NCBI GenBank assembly: GCA_025174535.1 | Contig: JALBUN010000047.1 | Coordinates: 310,001-374,000, forward strand | Origin: Cantharellus purpuraceus | Lineage: Eukaryota > Basidiomycota > Agaricomycetes > Cantharellales > Hydnaceae | DNA length: 64,000 nt | Reading direction: 5' to 3' | Shown here: piece by piece, positions 11,099 through 22,577 of the stretch | Position numbering within the stretch: position 1 is the first letter of the stretch | Layout: the number at the start of each line of letters is the position of its first letter | Notes under the pieces: generated by a model | The model's input: the letters and a program-made list of their open reading frames with translations, nothing else | What the model was told of the DNA's origin: nothing | Databases searched by the model: none | Program-made: the position numbers and the translations under genes

Positions 11099-11968
11099 AG
11101 TATGATCATCTATGGTGACTGATCTATCTCGACAAGATTTCAACCGAGCTGGCTTGTTGATAGAAATAGAGTTAACCTTAGTTGAGGTCTGACGAAGGTT
11201 TTACTATGAAGCGACTCGCTCTCAACATGGACGCATATGGGTCCACGGCTCGGCAGGGCATACAAAAGAATTTTTCTAGCGCCTGCTGGAGTTCACGTCT
11301 TTGTCCGTGAACTCTAGGTACGCATATTGTGATAGTCTATATCTATAATCTAATTTACACGTCTTTGTCCGTGAATTCCAGCTGTAGACGTAAGGTCTAG
11401 CTCACCGCCTGAACCTACAAGTTGTTGAGGTCCCGCAGAAGTAAATTATGAGCTGTGGGCAGAAATAATGTTGAGAGAAACTTCCATGCAGAGGCAACAT
11501 AGCAGGCTCGAAGAACTCATGCATATGTCCCAGGAAGCATTGGATTAGCCTGTGATGTACTATCATGATGGGGGAATCATCAAAGACTGACCTGCTTACA
11601 ATGAAGGATCAAGCAATGATATGATGGACAATGGATCACAGGCTCATCGCGTTCTTTAGACGTTGAAGGTGTTCGAATAGTGATCAATGGCTGACGGTTT
11701 GTTGAGGCTGCCGGCAAGATTGAATCCCAGCTCCACAAAAGGCGGCACGTGCCGGCAGTGGGGACGCCTTCCCTTGTTCTCCTTGTCATATAACGCTAGT
11801 CTGTCTTCGAGTATTTTGCTATCTGTCTATCTCTTCTTTCTCCTTTCCTTTCAGTTCAAAGTATCAAATCATCCAATCTGTGCGTTCTTGAGTATACATC
11901 GATATTACCTAGTCGTGCCGCATCGCTTACACGCTGTCATGACAGCTCTTGTGCCACTCATCACATAC
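11099..11968. other. Gene-free stretch upstream of SPT2
   Basis: Apart from the hairpin repeat near 11.3 kb, I see no coding or RNA signal. The last 150 bp before 11969 are T/C-rich, as is usual for the leader of a fungal gene. Confidence 0.4.
11286..11375. repeat. Hairpin with a repeated 18-mer
   Basis: CTGGAGTTCACG (11286-11297) pairs with 11306-11317 with one mismatch around an 8-nt loop. The core CACGTCTTTGTCCGTGAA (11294-11311) is repeated exactly at 11358-11375. Confidence 0.7.
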
Positions 11969-13467
11969 ATGTCGGCATTCGCTGCATTGCTGAAGCTGAG
12001 TAAGTCGCAGACGGAGCAGTCAGAACTCGAAGTACAAGCACAGATCGCGAACCACCAACTGCAGTTAGAGAAGAAACGGCGGCAGCAAGAGGTGAAGGAG
12101 CGCAAGGAACGTGAGCTGGAGGCGAAGCTGCGTGCTAAGCGGTTCGACGAACAGCGGAAGGAGGAGGAACGCAAGCGGAAGCGGGAGGAGGAGGAGAATG
12201 CTAGACAGAAGGAGCTAGCGAAGCGAGAAGAGCAGATGCGACATGCGCTCAAGTATGGCCCTCGCAAAGCACCCGCCACCTCCGGGTCATCAAAGGCCAA
12301 CGGTGGCGATCGTGGGGAGGGTCTCGCTCTCACCAGGGAGGAGCTGCGAAAGCGACAGAATGATGTCTCCGAGCTCTCCGTTCTCACGCGTGAGGAAAAA
12401 CGTGAACGTAGGCTCGCAGCGGAGCTTCGAAGGACTTCGTCCACGTCCTCTCGTCGCAGTGGCGGTGGATCGAAAGCGGTGGCTTCATTGCCCGATGGCC
12501 GCACCGTTCGCAGACTCCCAGGTGGCGCTGTGGATTATACCACTGTCTCGCGCCTTGATCCAGACGCCCCTTCTGCCATCCCAATTGGCGATCTCGCTGG
12601 CAAAAGCGCACGCGAGCGCCTCACTGCCACACCCTCTACCCTGTTGAAGCTCAACACGGTCAAAAGAGACACTCGCACAATCGACGAAATTCTCAGCGAT
12701 CGTGCCAAGGCTAAAGAGACCAAGATTCTCGCGGGCGACGAGGCTAAAGAGTTCTCAGACTGGTTTGGGAAGAACAAGAAGAAGGAGAAGGAGAAAGCTA
12801 CGTCGCAGTTATCTTTCCAGCTTCAGCCTACTTCGACCACCTCCTCACGTGCCGTTTCCGCCACACCCTCTGGCTCTCCATCACCTGCCGTCAACCCATT
12901 CGCCAGTGCCACTTCCAAGACGAAACCTGCGACGCTGGCCGCGCCTTCCAAATCCGCCAGCCCCTTCCTCAAACCTATCAACCCCAAGCCGAGCTCCGTA
13001 TCTCGGCCATCCGCGGCTGCTTTGTCCGCACCATCCAAGAAGCGCCCGCATTCTCCTGATGCTGAGATATCTCGGCCATCCATCAAACGGCGCACTTCTA
13101 GCGCTTCACGACCCGCGGCATCCGCAGCCCGACCTACCGCCACGACGTCCCGATCTAATGACGTGGTGGACATCAGCACTGAAATATGGAACATCTTTGG
13201 CAAGGACAAAAAGTCCTACGCGGCGCGTGACGTGTTGAGTGATGATGAGGACATGGAGGCCGATGCCGAGTCTGTGCTTAAGGAGGAAGCCAGAAGGTTT
13301 GTGTCTCATCTGTGCTGGTTGGTTTTAACCGTTTCTCGAACGTATTGCTATGCAGTGCGCGTCTCGCTTACAAGGAGGATGAGTATGCCCTTGCTGAGGA
13401 GAGACGGCACGAGGATGAGAAGAGGCGGCGGAAGAAGGAGCGCGAACGTAGAGAGAGAGCGGCGTAG
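11969..13467 (+). CDS. SPT2: SPT2-family chromatin protein (histone H3-H4 chaperone)
   Basis: Spt2 binds H3-H4 and helps keep nucleosomes in place during transcription. Exons 11969-13296 and 13356-13467 encode 479 residues. The open frame extends upstream to 11687, but MSAFAALLKLSKSQTEQ at 11969 matches the usual fungal start. A long charged coiled coil follows (about residues 25-90, rich in E, K and R), then a low-complexity S/T/P region. The SPT2 signature is at the C terminus: EIWNIFGKDKKSYAARD, then VLSDDEDMEAD, a Lys/Glu helix and RRRKKERERRERAA. The 59-bp intron falls inside this C-terminal domain and joins EEAR to SARLAYKEDE. Confidence 0.92.
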
Positions 13468-13882
13468 ATTTTCTCCTATAGCCGTACGTGCGTATCTCAC
13501 ATTCTCCATTGGAACGGATGCAACCCGACTCGGAAATGCTGCACTAACAAGATTTCTTCAATTACCCATTCCTCCATATATATCCCCTTTACTTCATATT
13601 ATGTTACGGGACTTCCATCATGCATTTTCTTACAACCTCATTGTTGTGTGTATCTCCTTTATAACTACATCAGACCGTATTTCTCTGCTGTCAACACATG
13701 TCTCGTTGCTACTCGTCACAGTTTCAATATACACAAACCATGATTTCTGCACTTTGTGCTTTGTGCTTTCCGGGTGGCAATACTATTGGGGAGGGGGGAG
13801 GGGGTCAAGATAGAATAGAAACAGCGAGAAGCAGGCGGACGAAGACAGTAGATAGTCACACGGAAAAAAAGAGTGTTCGATT
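13468..13882. other. Convergent 3' ends of SPT2 and the CPSF6-like gene
   Basis: This is 415 bp of AT-rich sequence between two stop codons. It holds the 3' UTRs of both genes and no further feature. Confidence 0.6.
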
Positions 13883-15425
13883 TTACCCGCTTTCATCCAT
13901 GCGATGTCTTTTCCTCGGACCCTCTGGGCCGATAACGCCAGTATCCATCCCGCCCCCGCCACCGAAAAACGCGGGATTATAGTGCCCTTGTGCACCCCCA
14001 GCAAAGCCGCCCCTCTGCATGCCCATGCCCATGCCTCCCATACCACCCATCCCACCCATCCCACCCATACCCGCCATACCCCCCATCCCCGCCATACCCG
14101 CCATACCACCCATCCCACCCATGCCCATACCCATGCCCATGCCCATCCCCGGCATCCCCATCGCCCCGCCCCGACCCATCATCCCCCCCCGCCCGCGCGG
14201 CTGAAAGCCCATCCCGCCCCCACGCGCCTGGAACGTGCCCATCCCCCCCGCACCCATCCCTCCCGCCGCCGCCGCCGCCTGCATCATCCCCGCCATCGGC
14301 GCCATTCCCATGCCCATGCCCATGCCCATGGTCGCGGCGGCAGCGGCACCACCACCACCAGCGGCACCAGCGCCACTAGCGCTACGTGTGCCGCCGCCAC
14401 CGACGCCCGTGGTCACGCCTCGTCCGCGGAAGCCGCCTGCGCCGCTGTTGTTGGAGGTGCTCCGGCTGGCAGGCGTGGCAGAGGATCTTTGGTCGCGCGG
14501 CGGGGGGTCTAAGGGAGGTGTATGAGAGAGTGTGTGAGTGTATGGGCAAGTGCGTACCTTTGGGAAGGGTCCGGAAGGGATTGCCGTGGGCAGAGCTCGT
14601 GAATGTGGCTGATGCGCGGCGGCTTTGAAAGTCACTGAGAATGGGTGAGTATGTAACATAGGACTCAAGCGGGAGGAGACGTACTTTGTGTCGAACCAGG
14701 CTTTGAGGGTAGAGGCAGCTTCATGAGAGTGACATTCGACGTAAGCAATCCTGGATGCACCATGCGGTCAGCTAGGCATGAGGTCTGGCAGCGCCATCAA
14801 CCGACCCTTTGCTTTTCCCGTTTACTTTATGTTCGGAAAAAGTCACGTCGTTCAGCTCAATATTCACCCCCAAAGTCAGCGCGACCTGTCGAAGATCTTC
14901 GTCCGTAGTCCACTATGATTAGATAGGGGTAAATGGGTACATTTGGAATTAGAATACATTTCAGAGTTATCAAAGAAGAAACCGCTCGAACTAACCCATT
15001 GCAAATCACCAATGTACAATGCATCCGATCCAACTGAAGATAGGCCATTCGTGTTCGTATTTGGAGTGATCGCTTCTTGTCTGACGCTTGTGCCATTGGA
15101 GGTGATCATAGCAGCGGGGCCAGTGGGTGGCTGTACACTCGCGCGAGGTGCCGAGGGCAGATCGGTAGACATTTGTGCAAAGGTACTTTCGTCTTCTTCT
15201 TCTCGAGGCCGCTTTTCACCCACCGCAGGGGAGGGCGAGTTGCCGGACTCGACTTTTACTTGCTCGACAGCTTGGGGTTGCTGTTCATACTGTGATGTCT
15301 TGGAACAAGCAACAGATCAGTACGTCGTATGGGGAGCAGAAACCATCCACCCGCACCTCGTTGTTGGACGGGGCCTGATTGTACCCTTCGTCGTCTCCGT
15401 AAATGTCGATGTCGTCATCAGCCAT
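13883..15425 (-). CDS. CPSF6-like RRM protein (cleavage factor Im large-subunit type)
   Basis: This is an RNA-binding protein resembling the CFIm68/CFIm59 group that act in pre-mRNA 3' processing. Six exons (15357-15425, 14996-15298, 14806-14912, 14685-14750, 14558-14634, 13883-14508) give 415 residues. The N terminus [15 protein letters not shown] is the typical acidic start of this group. The RRM spans about residues 115-185. RNP2 is ALYIGDLQW, followed by WTTDEDLRQ, a VNGKSKG loop and RNP1-like IAYVECHS. The last exon codes a Gly-rich tail with RGRG boxes and long Met-Gly repeats, ending in a basic [12 protein letters not shown]. The strings of Pro/His codons on the opposite strand are shadows of this repeat. 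Orthology to CPSF6 rather than another RRM protein is inferred from the RRM. Confidence 0.85.
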
Positions 15426-15806
15426 CGCAGAGGAGTTGAAGCTCAAGTTAGATCCTTGGCGCAGCTTTCAAAGGCAAGAATTGTGGTGGCAATGGATGGT
15501 AAAGAATGACATACACGGCAAGAAAAACATACAGGGAAGAAGGTCAGAAACATAGATACATGCGCGTAGAAAAGCGGGCGTTACAAGTCGAGGAAAGCTC
15601 TTACAGGAATGTTGTGGTGATTACAGAGTAAAATGGCCTCGTCAAAGCCTCTACCAAGTTTACAGTGAGAAAACTATAGCGAGGTGGCTGAGTTTGTGGT
15701 GAGAGTCGGTGTTAAGAGACGCGTTAGCCGTTTGGCGCCCACGTTCCGCCTAGGTAGATCCACAACAAGTGACTTGTACTAGAATTCTAGTATCGGGCGT
15801 CCAGTG
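15426..15806. other. Spacer between the CPSF6-like gene and tRNA-Val
   Basis: This probably carries the promoter of the CPSF6-like gene (reading minus). No other feature is visible. Confidence 0.4.
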
Positions 15807-15894
15807 GGTTCGCTGGCGCAGTTGGTAGCGCATTCGCTTCACATACCCGCTCGGGTTATCGCGAGAGGTCGTCGGTTCGAGCCCGGCGTGAACC
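15807..15894 (+). tRNA. tRNA-Val(CAC) with a 16-nt intron
   Basis: The acceptor stem is GGTTCGC paired with GTGAACC. The A box is TGGCGCAGTTGG and the B box GGTTCGAGCC. Anticodon stem TTCGC (15833-15837) pairs with GCGAG (15861-15865). The loop reads TT-CAC-A with the anticodon at 15840-15842. A 16-nt intron (15844-15859) begins one base 3' of the anticodon, the usual place for eukaryotic tRNA introns. After its removal the loop is TTCACAC, as in other Val tRNAs. The 72-nt mature body folds into a complete cloverleaf. Confidence 0.92.
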
Positions 15895-15899
15895 ATCCC

Positions 15900-15903
15900 T
15901 TTT
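15900..15903 (+). terminator. Pol III terminator of tRNA-Val
   Basis: A TTTT run starts 6 nt after the last base of the tRNA body, the usual distance for RNA polymerase III. Confidence 0.6.
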
Positions 15904-16183
15904 CCAGGTTGCGGCATTCTCAGCCCTCCTTGTCTTCGAAGTCATTTTATTGCCCTTGGATGTTGTCCAAAACTCGTTATTTTTTTGTGAAATTTTTTTT
16001 TTTTTCCAACACACCCTCTTCCCTGTCTACGCCTGTATCACCGACTTTGCAACCACATCGTTGAGGGGATCGACCAAGACAGTCCATCCCTATCGGAGAT
16101 TGAAACCCCTAATTTAGGAGTGCTGCCTGTCGGCATACTGCACGTCCACGCCCTCCAACGGTCATCCTGGAGGTCCTTTTCGA

Positions 16184-18423
16184 ATGACTTTATATATTCC
16201 TCTAGATGAATCAATCCACTCCCCAATTTCCCCGCCATTTCTGGTGCCTTCTTCGTCGCCAGTTCCACACTTGACCACCGTCATTCAGGCCATCCTCAGA
16301 GCGAAGCGGATTACTGTCGTGTGTGGGGCAGGCATCTCGGTCGGAGCAGGCATCCCCGATTTCAGGTGTGTGCCGTGCTTCGTATGATCCTATCTTCAGA
16401 GAAGTGACTGGGAAGCAGGTCCCAGGATGGTCTTTTCCAGTCTTTGAAGAGAGACCACCCAAAAGAGTCCCTATCATCCGGAAAAGATCTCTTTGATGCC
16501 TCTGTTTTCAAGGTATGGCGTCTTTCCTCTGGCAGTATTTTCAACACTTCATGTCTTCTATAGTCAACAGAAAAGACAGCGCTTTTCTACCGCATGATTG
16601 CCAGATTATCCTCGTTATCTTCGCAAGGCCAACCCACTGCGTTTCATCAACTCCTTCGCACATTGGATGATCGCGGACAGCTGCTCCGCGTCTACACACA
16701 GAACATCGATGCCCTTGAAATGAAGGCGGGCCTATCATTTGGCGTTCCCGAGTTTGAAGAGAAGAAGCTACGAGTCAAATTGAAGGGGAAAGCTAAAATG
16801 AAGGCCAGAGAGACAGGGAACGGTGCTTATAATGCACGATTGGGAGGCCAGAAAAGAAAGCGGTTTGGCGAAGAATCGCCAACGCAGCTACCGCCGCCGT
16901 CTGCACCACCACCGCCTAATTACGAGAGTGGCAACTCACCCGGGGCCGGGCCATCGACACCCGTTAGACGTGTTCCCTCTCCTTCTCCTATCACTCCCAC
17001 GACCAAATTACATGTGAATGTCGTACCACGATGCATACCATTGCATGGCACGCTCCTCACGCTACACTGCCAACACTGCACACAGTCCTTTCCTTTGAAT
17101 CCTCACACACCGCCTCCGATACCCTCCATATCTCCCCCACCCTCCCCAGGTGCTCGTAAAGACGACACATCATCGTCCCTTCATTCCCTTCTCGCCCTAG
17201 GAACTCCCCCTCCCTGTCCCTCCTGCACTTCCCTCGAACAAACACGGGCTCTCGTGGGAAAACGCCTTCGTGGGGTTGGAAAGCTTCGTCCCAGCGTCGT
17301 TCTATACGGCGAGGAACACCGTGAGGGCGAGGGCGTCGGTGAAGCCGTGCGGCGCGATCTCTGCGGGCTCAGCGACGCAAAAGCCGCGCCTGGCGCCTCG
17401 GAAAAGGTCGATGCGAACAATACACCGACCAAATCTCGGGTGCGCGCCAGAAAGGGCCCGGACTTGCTGTTGGTGGTCGGCACGAGTCTGCGCGTCCCTG
17501 GCACGAAGCGTATCGTGCGCGAGTTCTCAAAGGCCGTACGGCCATCTTCGTCTCCGTCGGCGTCTCGTCTTCCTACGCCTACGCCTTCGCCCCCCGCTGC
17601 CAGCAGTTCCCCCGATCAGATCCGGACGGTGTACCTCAACCTTGAGTTTCCGCTCCCTGCGAGGGAGTGGGAGGGCGTGTTTGACGTGTGGGTGAATGGG
17701 GATGTGCAGGAGTTTGCTGAGGCCGTGGCGTCGGTCATGCGCAGTGAAGAAGAGGAGCAGGTGCGCAAGAAGCAGCGTGCCATGGCGAAACGCGACACAG
17801 CGGCGCGCGAGAAGGTGAAGATGAAGCCTGCGGACGCAGCGTTGGGTAAGGCGAGGGGAAGGCGGAAAGAGGATATTTTGGACACGCCCATCCGGCCTTC
17901 GAAACGGCGCAAAGTCGATGTGGATATTCCGCCTACACCGATCTCGGTGTCAAAAGCGCTCGCGAGGGAGCCTGGGTACGACAAGGGCACCTGGACGAAT
18001 GTGTCGCAGGTTACGCCGACGCGCAAAGTGATTTTGCGACTGCCGCCGCCGCCGCCACCCACTCCGCCGACGCCTACGAGAGCACTTCTGAAGGGAAGAC
18101 GCTCCATTCCTGAAGTTGTTATTACATCAAAGCCCGGTCGATTCACACACAAGGCGCTTCCGACAGCACGGTCACTCTCTCCGTTGACATCCTTATCATC
18201 CTTGTCGTCTTCCCTGTCATTGTTGGGCCCCCTGCCGTCCGAAGATGCGTTATCGACACGGTCATCTGCCGAGACCGTTGATCTCTGGCGCAAGGAGCTG
18301 GAGGCAGTGCCCATGCGCCACGGTGCGTCTGCCGAGGCAGACTCGGACGAAGGCGGAGAGGAGGTGCCTTTATTGCCATACTGTGCGACGCGGACGAAAG
18401 AGGGCGGTTGTTTCCGGGAATAG
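16184..18423 (+). CDS. Sirtuin, Hst3/Hst4-type NAD+-dependent histone deacetylase
   Basis: This is a class I sirtuin. Hst3/Hst4 proteins remove acetyl from H3K56 in the nucleus. Exons 16184-16365, 16419-16512 and 16564-18423 give 711 residues. The NAD-binding motif VVCGAGISVGAGIPDFR ends exon 1 at about residue 61 and is completed by SQDGLF in exon 2. TQNIDALE is at about 137-144 and the catalytic His is H253 in PLHGTL. Zinc ligands are a CQHC pair and, after an insertion, a CPSC pair. GTSLRVPGTKRIVREF forms the second Rossmann half. About 110 residues of basic, Pro-rich sequence separate NID from the catalytic His, and a long basic tail follows the catalytic core. Long insertions and tails are common in this group. 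Assignment to Hst3/4 rather than another class I sirtuin rests on VPGTKR and the layout. Confidence 0.88.
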
Positions 18424-18849
18424 CAATGACGAGAGGGCCTGACGTGCACTTGCATTTTGGGAGCCTAGGGGAGCGACTCATTCCAACCATGAGAGCCTCG
18501 GGCAGTTATTCTCCTTTAGGCTGTCTTCAGCCGAGGCAAATGCGGGGCTTGTTCTACCAGTGTTTGTTGTACTCCTCGCGCTTGATCATCTGGCGTACAG
18601 TTATCTTTGTATCTATGTTCTTATTCGAGTCGGTATTGTCTATTTTTTCTTGTCTTACATTTGTGTAGATGATAAATTTATGGCCATGTTTGCACGATCA
18701 GTGACCAACACGATTTCTCCTAGACTCGGGCCAGGTTTGCCCTGTGCGCGCGCACTGTGCATGACGATGCCGGCACGGTCACGTGAAGCTCCTAAGGACA
18801 CCGTGAAGGCATTGGAGGTGTAGGAGGGTGTGGGACTCCTTTCTGCACC
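18424..18849. other. Spacer between the sirtuin and oxidoreductase genes
   Basis: This holds the 3' UTR of the sirtuin gene and the promoter of the next gene. No further feature is visible. Confidence 0.4.
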
Positions 18850-20280
18850 ATGGTCGAACACATTGTTATCATTGGTGGAGGTATAATGGGAGTGTGCACG
18901 GCGTACTACCTGTCTCAAGATGAACGAGTCAAGACCGGCTCCGTCGCTGTGACCGTTGTGGAAGCTAACGAGATCGCCAGTGGCGCTAGTGGCAAGGCGG
19001 GAGGGTGAATACTCTATGTTTATTTTCCTCGTTGCATCATCCCCAACTCACCCAACCCCACTGTATATGCTACAGATTCCTGGCATTGGACTGGCACGGA
19101 CCCGCATCGGCAAGCTTGGCGCAGTTGTCGTACTCATTGCACCAGCAGCTGGCCGCGGAACTAGACGGCGAAAACGCGTATGGATACCGCAAACTGACAA
19201 GTCTAAGTGCGCAGGTGCATTTTCGCGACTTGCCCGACGTGCACTTGGTGGACCCGATCTTGTCGCAGAAAGGGGATGTACAGCACCGTCCCCTCCCGCC
19301 GAGCATTATGGGCAGTGGTGGTGGTGGTGGTAGTTGTGACGCGCAGACAGAGTGGCTCCAGAGCCCAAATGTCAAGAGCCTCAGCGTCGTGGCTGATGAT
19401 GATTCCACAGCTCAAGTGCACCCTCTGCTCTTCACTCACACACTCTGGGATAAAGCCCGCGCACGGGGTGTGCACTATGTCAAAGGACGGCCTAAAAGCT
19501 GGGACCAAGACGCCAAGACCCTGCACCTCGACACCCCGGCTGGTCCCCAAACTCTCCCCGCAGACACTCTTGTCATCACAGCCGGTCCGTGGTCAGGCCA
19601 AGTCACTCAACACTTGCTCAGCCTTGAAATCCCCATCTTCGACCTCCCAGGCCACAGCATCCTCATCCGCCCCTCGCGTCCCGGCCCACTCCCCGCGCAG
19701 GCGGTGTTCGCGCAGACGAATCACCCAGACGTGACGGGAACCTCGGAGCTGTTCGCGCGTCCCGACGGGCTCGTGTACGTCGCTGGCGAGAATCACGGGC
19801 CGCCACTCCCTGCGGGCACCGCAGACGTGCAGCCGGAGGCGGCTCGCATTCGCAGACTCGCCCTGGCGGGCGCAGCGATCAGCGATTCGCTGAGACTCGG
19901 AACGATGGAAGTGCAGCAGGTGAATTTGCCAGTTGGCAGTGTCAATGTGTGGTAGATGGAGATGCGGGGAACTGACCTCCCTTTTTTGTTTAGCTTTGCT
20001 ATCGGCCGGTGACGCCGCATGGTGCTCCGTTGGTAGGTGCATTGAAGACGGGCTCTACGAAGGCGTTTGTGGCTGCCGGCCATGGGGTGTGGGGTATCAC
20101 CCTGGGACCTGGTGCGACGGCATTGCATATGGCTTTGATATGTGTTGCCTGATGTTTTCGGCAGGTACAGGAAAGGTTATGGCTGAAATGCTTTTAGATG
20201 GCGCTGCAGGTAGCGCAGATGTGTCGCAGCTGGATCCCTCGTATCACGTCGAGCTTCTGCCAGTACCCGCACACTATTAG
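18850..20280 (+). CDS. FAD-dependent oxidoreductase, DAO family (Tda3-like)
   Basis: Exons 18850-19004, 19076-19919, 19994-20111 and 20165-20280 give 410 residues. The N terminus HIVIIGGGIMGVCTAYYL is the dinucleotide-binding Rossmann motif, followed by an acidic VVEAN strand end and ASGASGKAGG, which contacts FAD. The middle carries VHPLLFTHTLWDKARARGV and TLVITAGPWSG. The C terminus has the second FAD motif: YRPVTPHGAPLVG, then AAGHGVWGITLGPGTGKVMAE. This arrangement fits fungal DAO-family proteins such as yeast Tda3. The physiological substrate is unknown. The GT intron in exon 1 interrupts the FAD motif itself. Confidence 0.88.
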
Positions 20281-21087
20281 ATGGACTTTCCAGACACCCA
20301 GTGGTATATTGACGAAGCTTCTAGCCAGTGCTGCGGTGAGTGTATCGCGGTGCATTGAAACGAGTTGTCGACCTTCAAGTGGCACTGCCGCCGCTAATTG
20401 AGCGCAAGAGTGGTATAGTGCATGGAGTGAATGCACCGCAAACTCCAGCTCCTGCCTATCTGCCTGGTGCCACAAAGGTGTTCACCAACCTAGAGGGTGT
20501 CTCAGCAGCATCTGGCGGTCGCCATTCCCAGTTGCGTCCGCGTACGCCTCCAGTCACACTTGGCATGTAAATGTGCCCCGTCTGTTCTAACCCGTTGGCC
20601 TAGACGACCTACTAATAACGCTTGGCGTCGTCTGCTTGACGTGAATCAAGACGTCTTCCAACGCATGCCATTTCTCCAGAGATACTTTGACTGGAAGAAG
20701 TACAAAAGGGAACGCCACAATGACTGTACTACATCAATTCCGAGGCTTCTTTTTTCTTATCATTCCCGCCATGAAGAATAAGATATCCATCTGATTTGAG
20801 TCTGGCATTCTAGTCTGTTCTGTGACTGTGGCGGAAGGGTCCGGATGTTCGGCTAGATTTCTCCCGCTGCGGTGATTGCAAAAAAATAGGCAGCACTCCA
20901 CCGGTCGTTGCGTATCAACCAGAGCTGCCTCAACAGAGAAAATTGCGGACCATCTTTACTGGAATTCTTTTGGCTTGGTGTTGCACGAGTCCCCAATACG
21001 AGGAATAAGAAGTCTGCGCTTTGCACCTACTTAATGTGTACTATTTTAGTTGAAACGGCGCTTCGTGTCGGTTGCTATGAATAGAGG
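20281..21087. other. Gene-free stretch upstream of the secreted glycoprotein gene
   Basis: Overlapping frames at 20340-20781 have no motifs and no splice partners. I see nothing I can support as a gene. Confidence 0.4.
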
Positions 21088-21097
21088 ATATATAAAG
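21088..21097 (+). promoter_or_regulatory. TATA box of the DHA1-like gene
   Basis: ATATATAAAG lies about 140 nt upstream of the ATG at 21239. A T/C-rich leader of the kind found before strongly expressed fungal genes follows it. Confidence 0.6.
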
Positions 21098-21238
21098 TAA
21101 TGGGTGGTGCACCCTAGTTTCTCGTATCAACGTCTTTTCCTCTCTCCGTTCCCCTGCTGCTCGCAGCCTCCATCCTCATCCCACTACACCTCAAACCTTT
21201 TTGTTTTTTTATCACCGAACACATTCAGATTTGACATC

Positions 21239-22577
21239 ATGTCTCTCCACTCTCTTTTTGCAATCTCCCTACTTGCCCTAGCAAACGCTCAGAACCCCAC
21301 CAGCAGCGCACTCGAACCCCTTGCCTCCAAGAAATTTACATACCCCGATATCCCATATCAGGTTACTGGCAACCAGGGCGGTATTCGTGGTCCCCAAGCA
21401 GGTTACAACCTGTGCAACTCGACCACCGAGGGTTCCAGTTCAATGTGTCAGACAATGTTCTTTAACAACATAGCAGACTTTTGCATGTGGAGTTCGCCTA
21501 CTCCCAACAACACTATTGGTGAAAGTGAGGCCCTCGAGGTTGCATTCTGTACCAAGCCTGGCCATGGCACGCGTGTCATTCCCCCAGGCGCTATTACTGG
21601 TGTGCAATGGCTATATGCCAAAAATTACGTCCAAGCCGTTGGATACATCAACCAAGAGATGGTCAACTTAGATCCTACGGACCAGGGTGGCGGTAAGTAT
21701 AGTATATCTTTCTATGCTAGCATGTATGCTCAAACGTTTACTGTGTGTAGAACTTGATCCCCATGGCGCTGATGAGCAAGGTAACCCGCTGGGTGGTCTT
21801 GCGTACACCAATGGCTTTGGTCAAAATGCTGCATCGTTTGCGCAACAGCTCAGCAGCGGCTCCAATGGTAGCACCTCTTATACACAAGTTATCGAGTGGA
21901 TCGAGTGAGTGCAGATGATCACAATGCAAACCTGGCTTTATCTAACCACATTCCTAATAGTTTCATAGGCGGCGGCGTGTTCTGCTTGAAGATGTGCAAC
22001 CCGAACGACTCCAACGCAGCTCAGCTTTGCAACCACATTTACGACGAAGTGTGAGTTTGAGGCATCATATCATCCAGCGTGTATTAACGCGCGCGCACAG
22101 AGGCTGCACCTATAATGCCCTGGCTAACGTATGTCCAATGCGTTTTCTTCACACGGCACACAACTAACTAACCTTATCCTTATGCAGTACGCCCAAATCA
22201 ACAATACCTTCCAAGTTTGTGACAGCGATGACATGACCCCACCTGGCGTGTACACCGTCGCCCCCGGTCAAACGACCACCTGGTTCCAGCCCACCGTCGG
22301 CCCCGTCGGCACCCCGCCATACACTCCCTCCATCCCGGCCTCCAGCAACTGCCAAACATTCGCATCCACCCAGCTCTTCGCCGCCGCTGCCACGGCAACC
22401 CCTACCGGCAGTGCGGCGTCTGGGTCCGGCCGTGGCGCGAGCAGCGCCGCGGGCACCCGCAGCGGGTCCGGCTCCTCTCCTTCCGCTACAGGCTCTAGCG
22501 GCGCAGTGGCCGTGGGCGCGCCCATGACCGTGCTCGCGGCTGCCCTGTTCGGTGCCGTCCTCACGCTCGTCTCGTAA
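21239..22577 (+). CDS. DHA1/macrofage-activating-glycoprotein-like secreted GPI-type protein
   Basis: Exons 21239-21692, 21751-21904, 21961-22050, 22101-22128 and 22188-22577 give 371 residues. A signal peptide (MSLHSLFAISLLALANA) is followed by a Cys-rich ectodomain with GPQAGYNLCN, DFCMWSSP, ELDPHGADEQGNPLGG, GGGVFCLKMCN and FQVCDSDDMTPPGVYT. These blocks are shared by basidiomycete proteins described as macrofage activating glycoprotein and by the cryptococcal DHA1 antigen. The C-terminal 90 residues are Ser/Gly/Ala/Thr-rich and end in a hydrophobic stretch, as expected for a GPI anchor signal. The biochemical role is unknown, and a cell-wall or secreted location is inferred. One exon is only 28 nt. 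Confidence 0.88.

Noticed and set aside
11687..11968. Extending SPT2 upstream to 11687
   Set aside because: The frame is open but the residues resemble a translated T/C-rich leader. The family start MSAFAALLKLSKSQ is at 11969.
13904..14628. Plus-strand frames rich in Pro, His and Met
   Set aside because: They are antisense shadows of the Met-Gly repeat of the CPSF6-like gene.
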